DNA of 15,958 nt. It comes from an uncultured Eubacteriales bacterium. Lineage in GTDB: Bacteria; Bacillota_A; Clostridia; Christensenellales; Aristaeellaceae. This document shows, in pieces, positions 7,556 through 14,482 of this stretch. The stretch spans positions 1-15,958 of the forward strand of contig CACYNZ010000037.1 in NCBI GenBank assembly GCA_902775835.1, read 5' to 3'. The position numbers and the translations under genes are program-made. A model generated the notes under the pieces. The model was not told the origin of the DNA. It ran no database searches and saw only the letters and a list, made by a program, of their open reading frames with translations. Position 1 is the stretch's first letter; each line of letters begins with the position of its first letter.

Positions 7556-9442
7556 ATGCAGAACACTCTGAAACGGCATACGGGACTGGATCTGGGCAAG
7601 GTATGGAAAATCTTCGGAACCGTCCTGTTTGTCTATCTCTTTCTCGGGTTCATGGTGCTCCCGTGTCTGAACACCCTGACCTCCATCTTCACCACCAAGG
7701 ATGCCGCCGGAAAAACGGATCCCCTTGCCGTGATCCGGTTCTTCTTCGCCGGCTCCATGCCGTCCTTTGTCTGGAACTCCCTGAAACTGGCTGTCTGCCT
7801 GGTGGTCACCGTCAATATCGTGGGCATCAGCATTGTGCTGCTCACGGAGTACTTTGATATCCGCGGTGCCAAAATCCTGCGCCTGGGGTACATGACCACC
7901 CTGATCTATTCCGGCGTGGCCCTGGTCACCGGCTACCAGTTCCTCTATGACTCCAACGGCATGCTCACCACCTGGCTCTGCGGGCTTTTCCCAGGCATGA
8001 ACCGCCAGTGGTTCTCGGGCTTTTCCGCCGTGCTCTTCACCATGACGTTCGCCTGTACCAGCAACCATGCCCTGTTCCTGCGCAACGCCATCCGCGGCAT
8101 TGACTACAATACCGTGGAAGCCGCCCGGAACATGGGCGCCAAGCCCTTCAAGGTGCTGATGAAGGTGGTCATGCCCACCCTGCTGCCCACGCTGTTCTCG
8201 CTGACGGTCATGACCTTCATCACCGGTCTGTGCGCCATGTCCGCGCCTACGCTTCTGGGCTACAACTCCATCAACCCGGAGATCGTGCGTCTGGCCGGGT
8301 CCACCGCGGCAGACGAGGCCTTCCCCCAGGCCCGTGCCGCACTTCTGTCCGTGATCCTGGCCATGTTCACCATTCTTCTCCTGAGCATTCTCAACCGCTA
8401 CGAGCGCAGGGGACATTACCTGTCCGTATCCAAGACCAAGGCCAAGCTGGTGAAGCAGAAGATTCAGAATCCGGCGGCCAATATTCTGGCGCACATTTAT
8501 GCCTATGTGCTTTTCCTGATCTATATGACCCCCGTGGTCATGATCGTCATCTTCTCCTTCCAGAACTGGCCGGCCGTTCGCGCCAAGGCCCTGAACTTCA
8601 CGGACTGGACGCTCGGCAACTATTTCGGCACCCAGGATTACCCCTTCACCCGCTCCAGCGGCAAGGTATCCATCCGCAGGGATGCCATTTCCGGCGTGTT
8701 CGCCAATGAGAAGACCGTGGGCGGCATCCGCCTGAGCTTCATTCTCTCCGCCGTGGCCGCGGCCCTGGCCTGCGTGATTGTGGTCATCGCCGTGAACTAT
8801 ATCTTCAAGAACAGGAACAAGAAGCGCGCCGTTGTGGTGGAAGCCTGCCTGCTCTTCCCCTGGCTCCTGCCCACCATCCTGATCTGCTATTCCTACCGCA
8901 TCTTCTTCAACGGCGATGTCTGGTATGTCTTCAATCAGAACCTGTACTTCCGGGAAAACGTGCGGATCCTGATCATCATCGCCTACACGGTGGTCAAGCT
9001 GCCGTTTGCCCTGCGCATGGTGAAGGCGGCCTTCTATGCTATTGACGATGAGCTGGAGGACGCTGCCCGGAACCTGGGTGCGTCCCAGCTGGTCACCTTC
9101 CTGCGCGTCAAGCTGCCCATTGTACTGCCCAGCGTGCTGGCCGTGTTCGCCCTGAACTTCAATGCCCTGTTCACCGAGTATGACATGGGTGCCACCTTCC
9201 AGAAGTCCGAAGGCACCACCTATGCCATGGTCATCCAGAGCATGTGCAACGAGGAGGGCCGTGACGGCATGAACATGAACGCCAGCGGCCGCCGCTGCGC
9301 GTCCACCGTGTTCATCATGCTGGTGTCCGGGCTCATCCTCTACCTTGTCTACGGCGTGGGTGCCAGAGACCTGGGCGAGCGCCTGGAAGCCCGGAAGAAA
9401 TGGAAAAACCGCTTTGCGCGCCTGATGGGACGCAAGGCATGA
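7556..9442 (+). CDS. Fused two-domain ABC importer permease (FbpB-like)
   Basis: A 628-residue membrane protein made of two complete binding-protein-dependent permease halves in tandem. Each half carries the cytoplasmic EAA loop that docks to the ATPase: EAARNMGAKPFKVL at about 188-201 and EDAARNLGASQLVTFL at about 501-516. Hydrophobic segments cluster at about 21-45, 77-97, 112-130, 153-168, 205-235 and 262-280, then again at 315-335, 393-416, 427-450, 468-487, 519-540 and 583-602, giving about twelve helices. This fusion is typical of FbpB/ThiP-type iron(III) and thiamine permeases, and also occurs for phosphonates and unknown substrates. The unusual feature is the long polar loop after the first helix of the second half (about 338-390). 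The pyruvate-kinase-like gene begins 17 bases downstream, so the transcript probably continues into it. Confidence 0.92.
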   Translation: MQNTLKRHTGLDLGKVWKIFGTVLFVYLFLGFMVLPCLNTLTSIFTTKDAAGKTDPLAVIRFFFAGSMPSFVWNSLKLAVCLVVTVNIVGISIVLLTEYFDIRGAKILRLGYMTTLIYSGVALVTGYQFLYDSNGMLTTWLCGLFPGMNRQWFSGFSAVLFTMTFACTSNHALFLRNAIRGIDYNTVEAARNMGAKPFKVLMKVVMPTLLPTLFSLTVMTFITGLCAMSAPTLLGYNSINPEIVRLAGSTAADEAFPQARAALLSVILAMFTILLLSILNRYERRGHYLSVSKTKAKLVKQKIQNPAANILAHIYAYVLFLIYMTPVVMIVIFSFQNWPAVRAKALNFTDWTLGNYFGTQDYPFTRSSGKVSIRRDAISGVFANEKTVGGIRLSFILSAVAAALACVIVVIAVNYIFKNRNKKRAVVVEACLLFPWLLPTILICYSYRIFFNGDVWYVFNQNLYFRENVRILIIIAYTVVKLPFALRMVKAAFYAIDDELEDAARNLGASQLVTFLRVKLPIVLPSVLAVFALNFNALFTEYDMGATFQKSEGTTYAMVIQSMCNEEGRDGMNMNASGRRCASTVFIMLVSGLILYLVYGVGARDLGERLEARKKWKNRFARLMGRKA

Positions 9443-9459
9443 ATTATCGGAGGAAACGC

Positions 9460-10485
9460 ATGACGGAGATTTTTGCCACCCTGGGACCTGCGTGCCAGAC
9501 ACGCACCATCCTCGCTTCCATGATCCGACTGGGTATGACCGGTGTCCGGCTGAATCTCAGTCATGCCACGCTCCGGGAGAGCGCCGCGCTCCTGAGCGAG
9601 TACCGAGAGGCCTGCGCCATGACCGGCGTCCGGCCCGAAATCCTGATCGATCTCCAGGGCCCATGCCAGCGGCTGGGCCCCATGCGTGCGCCGCTTACGC
9701 TGGAAAGCGGGCAGCGCGTACTTCTCTCAAGCCGGCAGACCCCCACAGGCCTGCCGGCCCTTTGTATTCCGGAAACCATCATGGAGCATCTGCGGGAACA
9801 TGATGTGCTCATGATCCGGGACGGACAGATCCGCATTGCCGCCGGCGCGCCCTGCGCTGACGACCCGGGCATGCGCACAGGCACCGTCCTCACCGGCGGC
9901 CTTCTGTCCTCGCATCAGTCAGTGAAAATCCAGGACAGGGAAATCTACGGCCCGCTGCTCACCCAAAGCGACCTGGAAAGCCTGGACCTTGCCCGGGCAT
10001 ACGGCATCACCTCCGTCATGCAGCCCTTTGTGCGCTGCGCAGATGACCTCAGGCAGGTAAAGGCCGCCATGCGTGAGCGGAATCTTTCTCTGCGCCTTTT
10101 CGCCAAGATTGAAACGCTGACAGGGTATGCGCACCTGGAGGAGATCATGCCGGAAGCGGACACCGTGGTCATCGCCCGGGGCGATCTGGGCAACTGCGTG
10201 CCGCTCTGGGAGCTTCCGCGGCTGCAGAAGGACATCAGCCGGCGCTGCCGGAAAGCAAATGTGCCCTTTATGGTGGTCACCCAGATGCTCAAGTCCATGG
10301 AAAGCGCTCCGATACCCACCCGGGCAGAGGTTTCCGATATCTTCAATGCCGTGCTCGACGGCGCTTCCTCTGTCATGATCACCAGCGAGTCCGCCGTGGG
10401 CATGTTTCCCGAAAAAGCCGTGGAATACCTGTCCCGCACCGTCCGGGAGGCGGAAATGTATCTCACCGGTTCCGCGGCGCTGTAA
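9460..10485 (+). CDS. Pyruvate-kinase-like protein lacking the C-terminal domain
   Basis: At 341 residues this is well short of standard pyruvate kinase (about 470 or more). The TIM-barrel A domain and inserted B domain (about 74-160) are present, and the allosteric C-terminal domain is absent. Expected active-site residues are kept: RLNLSH (R30, N32, S34), IDLQGPCQR (D64, R71), AKIET (catalytic K216, metal ligand E218), ARGDLG (metal ligand D242) and VTQML (T274). A substitution is visible in the usual DTKGPEIR motif, where lysine is replaced by glutamine. The start has GGAGG 6 bases upstream; the longer open frame overlaps the permease and is not used. It is 17 bases behind the transporter and 109 before the NADAR run, so it may belong to either. 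Expected reaction: phosphoenolpyruvate plus ADP to pyruvate plus ATP. The shortened form suggests a specialised or non-glycolytic role, possibly with another nucleotide or phosphoryl donor. Confidence 0.85.
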   Translation: MTEIFATLGPACQTRTILASMIRLGMTGVRLNLSHATLRESAALLSEYREACAMTGVRPEILIDLQGPCQRLGPMRAPLTLESGQRVLLSSRQTPTGLPALCIPETIMEHLREHDVLMIRDGQIRIAAGAPCADDPGMRTGTVLTGGLLSSHQSVKIQDREIYGPLLTQSDLESLDLARAYGITSVMQPFVRCADDLRQVKAAMRERNLSLRLFAKIETLTGYAHLEEIMPEADTVVIARGDLGNCVPLWELPRLQKDISRRCRKANVPFMVVTQMLKSMESAPIPTRAEVSDIFNAVLDGASSVMITSESAVGMFPEKAVEYLSRTVREAEMYLTGSAAL

Positions 10486-10513
10486 AAATTCTGCGCTTTC
10501 CTGCGGAACTTTT
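10469..10513 (+). terminator. Possible weak terminator or attenuator after the pyruvate-kinase-like gene
   Basis: GTTCCGC (10469-10475) pairs perfectly with GCGGAAC (10503-10509), enclosing a GCGC/GCGC inner pairing, and is followed by TTTT then CCCC. The T run is short, so termination would be partial. If real, it separates the transporter and pyruvate-kinase-like genes from the RNA repair/NADAR genes. I see no clear promoter in the remaining 80 bases before the next start. Confidence 0.3.
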
Positions 10514-10594
10514 CCCCTTATGCCGCGTCCCATCTGCTGTGAAGGCGTAAAGCCTCCAAATTTCCCCCCAGGGAACAAGGAAGTGAACACCATT

Positions 10595-11671
10595 ATGAAC
10601 ACAGCCGTAGTCATGGGCGGAAGCTTCAATCCGCCGACCCGCGCGCATCTTGAGCTCATGCGCTCCGCCATGGACAGAGTGCAGGCATGCCAGGGCATCT
10701 TTGTGCCCACATCCCAGGCCGCGCTGGAAAAAAAGATGAAACGCATGAAATGCCCGCAGGACACCCTGAGCGCATCGCTCCGCCTTGATATGCTGGACAG
10801 TTTTGCCCTCCATGACAGCCGCATCTGCGTCAGCCGTCTGCGGCTTCTGAATCCGGAGTGCTCCTTTGAGTTTGAAATGCTTACGGAACTCAGGAAGGAT
10901 CTGCCGGACGTCCAGCTCTATTTCGTCACCGGAAGCGACAAGCTCTACGCGCTTCCGCGCTGGCACCGCATTGATGAACTGCTCCGGGATTTCCGTATCC
11001 TGGTCGCACGCCGCGCCGACGATGACCTGGAAAAGATCCAGGAAATCCGGCCGTACCTGACCGAACACTGGGACCGGTTCACGGTCCTGGACGTACCGGA
11101 TGAAATCAGCACAGTCAGCTCCAGCGCTTTCCGGGAAAAGCTGCATGAGCATGATGAAAGCGCCGAAAATCTGGTGACCCCGGAAGTCTGGGAACTGCTG
11201 CGAAGAAACGGAAGGCTTCCGTGGTGCAGCATCACGGACTTCCATGAGGAGCAGTACCGCTTCCTGAGCAACTTCTTCGAGTCCCCGGTCGAATACGGCG
11301 GACTGGTCTTCGGCAGCAGCGAAGCGGCCTTCCAGGCGCAGAAATGCATGACGGAAGAGGAAAAGAAAGCCTTTGTGGAATACGGCCCTGGAAAGAGCAA
11401 GGGCGTCGGACGTCGGGTGCCTCTGCGTCCCGACTGGGAACAGGTCAAGGTCGGCATCATGGAAGAGATTGTGCGGGCCAAGTTCACCCAGAATCCGGAA
11501 CTGGCCGCGCGTCTCATGGCCACCGGAGAGAAGATCCTGGTGGAAGGCAATACCTGGGGCGATACCTGCTGGGGCGTGGATCTGCGCACCGGGCAGGGTG
11601 AAAACCATCTCGGCCGTATCCTGATGAAGGTCCGGGAAGAACTCGCCGGCAGCGGGCAGGAACGGAACTGA
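10595..11671 (+). CDS. NadD-like nucleotidyltransferase fused to a NADAR domain (copy 1)
   Basis: A 358-residue two-domain protein. Residues 1-205 are a Rossmann nucleotidyltransferase of the NMN/NaMN adenylyltransferase type. It has VVMGGSFNPPTRAH (5-18), matching the (H/T)xGH motif with T and A variants, then TGSDKLYALPRW (112-123) matching the NadD GTD...W region, and STVSSSAFR (172-180) matching the ISSTxxR signature. Residues 213-352 are a NADAR (DUF1768/YbiA-like) domain: RFLSNFF (222-228), SSEAAFQAQK (241-250, acid E243), LRPDWE (277-282), AKFTQNP (295-301), LVEGN (315-319) and WGVDL with GENHLGRILM (326-344). Both domains look catalytically complete. The start at 10595 has AAGGAA about 12 bases upstream, rather far; GTG at 10583 is too close to that site. 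It is first of a compact run with methyltransferase, ligase and HD-kinase. Likely theme: making or breaking NAD- or ADP-ribose-type bonds. Confidence 0.88.
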   Translation: MNTAVVMGGSFNPPTRAHLELMRSAMDRVQACQGIFVPTSQAALEKKMKRMKCPQDTLSASLRLDMLDSFALHDSRICVSRLRLLNPECSFEFEMLTELRKDLPDVQLYFVTGSDKLYALPRWHRIDELLRDFRILVARRADDDLEKIQEIRPYLTEHWDRFTVLDVPDEISTVSSSAFREKLHEHDESAENLVTPEVWELLRRNGRLPWCSITDFHEEQYRFLSNFFESPVEYGGLVFGSSEAAFQAQKCMTEEEKKAFVEYGPGKSKGVGRRVPLRPDWEQVKVGIMEEIVRAKFTQNPELAARLMATGEKILVEGNTWGDTCWGVDLRTGQGENHLGRILMKVREELAGSGQERN

Positions 11672-11685
11672 AAGGAGCAGGCAGT

Positions 11686-12387
11686 ATGACGGACCTTCAG
11701 GAACGCTATGATCTCTTTGCCGCCGCGGCCTGGGTTCTCGGCCATGCCAGGCGGACCGGCATCCCGCAGCTCCCGGAGACACTTCTGTCCAAGCAGGCAC
11801 CGGACTGTTCCGACGCGGAGCTTGAACAGATCACCCTTGCCGGGCAGAACGCCGGACTGAAGCTTTACCCGTTCAAAACCGGCACGCAGACACTGGCCCG
11901 GACCCGCAGGACCCTTGGCTTCCTGCACTCCATCGCCTTTGAAACCATGCTGGATGTCGGCAGCGGGCGCGGCGTGTTCCTGATTCCGTTCATGAAGGAA
12001 TTCCCATGGGTGCAGGTGACAGGCCTGGACCTTCTGGAAAAGCGCGTCACCTTTCTAAGTGAGCTGGCGCAGGGCGGCTTTCCCCGGCTGTGTGCCCTGC
12101 AGGAAGATATCTGCAGGCAGCCCTTTGCGGATAACAGCTTTGATGTCATCACCATGCTGGAAGTGCTGGAGCACATTCCGGAGGTAGAAAAGGCCATTGC
12201 GTCAGCCGTGCATATGGCCCGCAGATATGTGGTGGTGACAGTGCCGTCCAAGCCGGACAGCAATCCGGAACATATTCACCTGCTGACGAAAGACCGGCTG
12301 ACCCGGATGTTCTCGGACGCAGGCTGTACACGGCTGCACTTTGACGGCGTGGAAGGTCACCTGTTCATGGTGGCCGCCATTTCATGA
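11686..12387 (+). CDS. Class I SAM-dependent methyltransferase, possibly Hen1-like
   Basis: A 233-residue protein with an N-terminal helical part (1-80) and a Rossmann methyltransferase fold from about 84. The SAM-binding motif is LDVGSGRG (89-96), with an acidic strand end VTGLDL (111-116). The segment MLEVLEHIPEV has E159, E162 and H163, and a later H-x-H (H196, H198) sits in a loop after the strand YVVVTVP. Hen1 RNA 3'-terminal 2'-O-methyltransferases bind their metal through an E-x-x-E-H motif plus a later histidine. The residues therefore fit Hen1, but EVLEH also occurs in ordinary methyltransferases such as UbiG. The position beside an RNA ligase and an HD-kinase is what makes an RNA 3'-end role attractive, since bacterial Hen1 works with Pnkp. 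AAAGGAG lies 8 bases before the ATG, and the gene starts 14 bases after copy 1. Substrate unproven. Confidence 0.8.
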   Translation: MTDLQERYDLFAAAAWVLGHARRTGIPQLPETLLSKQAPDCSDAELEQITLAGQNAGLKLYPFKTGTQTLARTRRTLGFLHSIAFETMLDVGSGRGVFLIPFMKEFPWVQVTGLDLLEKRVTFLSELAQGGFPRLCALQEDICRQPFADNSFDVITMLEVLEHIPEVEKAIASAVHMARRYVVVTVPSKPDSNPEHIHLLTKDRLTRMFSDAGCTRLHFDGVEGHLFMVAAIS

Positions 12388-12422
12388 CCGTCCTGACACA
12401 GAACCGGAAAGGAGGGATCTGC

Positions 12423-13217
12423 ATGGATCCGTACAAAATCCGCAAATATCCGCGTACCCCGCATATCCAGGGCTCCCGGCTTCAGCCCGGGGATGAGGAT
12501 CTGAGCCAGATCCCTTTTGACATGATCCGCGGAAAGCATCTGGTGGTGGAAGAAAAATGCGACGGCGCCAATTCCGCCGTATCCTTCGGCGCGGACGGCC
12601 AGCTTCTTCTCCAGAGCCGCGGGCATTATCTCACCGGCGGCTACCGGGAGCGCCATTACAACCTCATGAAGCAATGGGCCAATGCGCACCGGGACGCCTT
12701 CTACTCCCTGCTCGGCAGGCGGTACATCATGTACGGCGAGTGGGTCTATGCCAAGCATACCGTCTACTATGACGCGCTTCCCCACTATTTTCTGGAGTTT
12801 GACATACTCGACCGGGAAACAGGCATATTCCTGGACACGCCCACACGACAGGCAATGCTCAGGGATCTGCCCGTCACTTCCGTGCCCGTGCTCGGGAGCG
12901 GCACCTGGCAGACCCTGGAGGAACTGCTCCGGCTGCTGGGGCCTTCCCGCTACATCACCGGAGACCAGCGCCGGCATCTGTATGACACCGCCTCTGCCCT
13001 CGGTCTGGACGCGGAAAAAGCCTGCAGCGAAACCGATCTTTCCGGAAACATGGAGGGCCTGTACATCAAGGTGGAGGAAAACGGGCAGGTCGTGGACCGG
13101 ATGAAATACGTCCGGGCGGCCTTCCTGCAGTGCGTGGACTTTTCGGAAACCCACTGGATTGACAAGCCCATTATCCCCAACGGGCTCTCGGTGCCCGTCG
13201 AAACCCTGCTCACATGA
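12423..13217 (+). CDS. ATP-dependent RNA ligase, Rnl2-type nucleotidyltransferase
   Basis: A 264-residue covalent nucleotidyltransferase. The ligase motifs occur in order: motif I EEKCDGAN with the predicted AMP-accepting lysine K45, motif Ia QSRG (R66), motif III YGEWVYAKH (104-112), motif IIIa FLEFDI (123-128), motif IV EGLYIKV (211-217) and motif V DRMKYVR (225-231, K228). All catalytic positions seem intact. It should seal 3'-OH and 5'-phosphate RNA ends using ATP. The protein is little more than the catalytic core, with at most a short tail, so specificity may come from a partner. An ATG at 12384 overlaps the methyltransferase stop, but AAAGGAGGG lies 6 bases before the ATG at 12423, which is chosen. 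The HD-kinase follows 27 bases later, and would supply the matching ends. Confidence 0.9.
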   Translation: MDPYKIRKYPRTPHIQGSRLQPGDEDLSQIPFDMIRGKHLVVEEKCDGANSAVSFGADGQLLLQSRGHYLTGGYRERHYNLMKQWANAHRDAFYSLLGRRYIMYGEWVYAKHTVYYDALPHYFLEFDILDRETGIFLDTPTRQAMLRDLPVTSVPVLGSGTWQTLEELLRLLGPSRYITGDQRRHLYDTASALGLDAEKACSETDLSGNMEGLYIKVEENGQVVDRMKYVRAAFLQCVDFSETHWIDKPIIPNGLSVPVETLLT

Positions 13218-13244
13218 TTTCCCCGGGGAAAGGAGGACGAGAGC

Positions 13245-14414
13245 ATGACATGGAACGAACAGCTTGCGCAGTGCATGCCCGCCTTCCCTTCCCGGGAAAT
13301 ACCCTGGGAACGGATTGACCGTCTGTTTGCCGGAAATAGCTTTCAGCGCATGAAATCCACCCCGCAGAACCCGGTGTATCACGGGGAGGGCGACGTGTAT
13401 CTGCACACACAGATGGTCTGCCGGGAGCTGATCGCGCTCCCGGAATTCCCTCTGCTTCCCGTCCGGCAGCAGCAGGCCCTCTTTCTGGCAGCGCTTCTGC
13501 ACGACATCGGCAAGACCGAAACCACGCATCTGGAAGACGGAGCATGGACGTCCCCGCACCACGCTTCCACAGGCAGTCACATGGCCCGGACCCTGCTCTG
13601 GCAGGACTGGGGCATGTGCGGAAACATGGACGCGCTTTCCTTCCGGGAAACCGTATGCACGCTGATACGCTGGCACATGCTTCCGGTACGCCTGATGGAG
13701 CAGCGGGATCCGGAAAAACGGGTGCGTGTCCTGGCCGCCGCCGGGGCCCTGGCCAGGGATTTTTCCTGGCATCTTCTGTGCCTGCTCTCCCGGGCGGATG
13801 TGCTCGGCCGCATCGCCGCGGACAGCGCGGACTGCCTTACGCAGACGGAGCTGAGCCGGATGCTGGCCGAGGAATCCTCCTGCCTGCACGCGCCTTATCC
13901 ATTCCCGGATGCCTTTACGGCACACGCCTGTCTCTCCGGCCGGAACGTGGCGCCGGATCAGCCGCTGTATGATGACACCTGGGGAGAAACTGTCATGGTC
14001 TGCGGGCTTCCGGGAACCGGGAAAGACACATGGATCCGAAACACGCTGCCTGACACGCCCATGATCTCCCTCGACCAAATCCGCAGGGAACTGGGCATAA
14101 AGCCGACAGACAACCAGGGCCTGGTCATTCAGACGGCGAAGGAGCGGGCACGAAGCCTGCTCCGCCGGAAGCAGCCCTTTGTCTGGAACGCCACCGATAC
14201 CACCCGGGAAACCCGGGAAAAGCTGATCCGACTGTTTGAAAACTACGGTGCCCGGGTACGTCTTGTATACCTGGAAACCGATGTGCAGACACGTCTGGCC
14301 CGGAACGCCGGAAGGCGTGAAGCCGTGCCGGAATCCGCCGTGAGCAGCATGCTTGCCAGAACCGTTCCGCCCATGCCCGAAGAGGCGCAGACCGTGGAAT
14401 GGATCTGCACCTGA
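13245..14414 (+). CDS. HD-domain phosphohydrolase fused to a polynucleotide-kinase-like P-loop kinase
   Basis: A 389-residue bifunctional protein. The N-terminal half (about 40-235) is an HD domain: H54 in DVYLHTQ, the H86-D87 pair in LLHDIGK, histidines H105/H106 and H144, and D185 in SRADVLG. These are the metal ligands expected of an active phosphatase or phosphodiesterase. The C-terminal half (about 248-389) is a T4-Pnkp-like kinase: P-loop GLPGTGKDT (254-262), SLDQIR (275-280), WNATDTTRETREKL (314-327) and VYLETDVQTRLARN (341-354). Such kinases phosphorylate 5'-OH RNA ends, and the HD part could remove 3'-phosphate or cyclic phosphate. Together they would heal ends for the ligase next door. 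The same division of labour occurs in T4 Pnkp and bacterial Pnkp, but with different phosphatase folds. AAAGGAGG lies 8 bases before the ATG. Confidence 0.9.
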   Translation: MTWNEQLAQCMPAFPSREIPWERIDRLFAGNSFQRMKSTPQNPVYHGEGDVYLHTQMVCRELIALPEFPLLPVRQQQALFLAALLHDIGKTETTHLEDGAWTSPHHASTGSHMARTLLWQDWGMCGNMDALSFRETVCTLIRWHMLPVRLMEQRDPEKRVRVLAAAGALARDFSWHLLCLLSRADVLGRIAADSADCLTQTELSRMLAEESSCLHAPYPFPDAFTAHACLSGRNVAPDQPLYDDTWGETVMVCGLPGTGKDTWIRNTLPDTPMISLDQIRRELGIKPTDNQGLVIQTAKERARSLLRRKQPFVWNATDTTRETREKLIRLFENYGARVRLVYLETDVQTRLARNAGRREAVPESAVSSMLARTVPPMPEEAQTVEWICT

Positions 14415-14450
14415 TTCCTGCCGGCCGGGCAGGACATGCCGCGCCATAAA

Positions 14451-14482
14451 AGGAGGGACATGACACGCATATTGTCGTAATG
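14451..14482 (+). promoter_or_regulatory. Anomalous translation start of NADAR fusion copy 2
   Basis: A strong AGGAGG site (14451-14456) is followed only 3 bases later by an ATG at 14460. That ATG opens a six-codon frame (MTRILS) ending in TAA, which overlaps the next ATG as TAATG at 14480. The ATG at 14480 begins directly at the MGGSFNPP motif and is 23 bases from the ribosome site. The in-frame codons just before it read I-V-V, matching the first beta strand of copy 1. One extra base near 14470 would join the first ATG to the main frame. Confidence 0.6.

Noticed and set aside
5210..9442. Firm assignment of the importer as iron(III) transport (fbpABC)
   Set aside because: The fused permease and ATPase fit, but thiamine, phosphonate and other importers share this layout, and no trustworthy iron-ligand pattern was seen in the binding protein.
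6500..9502. A 1000-codon minus-strand open frame
   Set aside because: It lies opposite the ATPase and permease, both with complete motifs and ribosome sites. The antisense product is low-complexity, rich in Gly, His and Gln.
12384..12422. Ligase start at the ATG overlapping the methyltransferase stop
   Set aside because: It lacks its own ribosome site, and the strong AAAGGAGGG site lies between it and the better start at 12423.
12357..14447. A 696-codon minus-strand open frame opposite ligase and HD-kinase
   Set aside because: No ribosome site or recognisable domain; the plus-strand genes explain the sequence.
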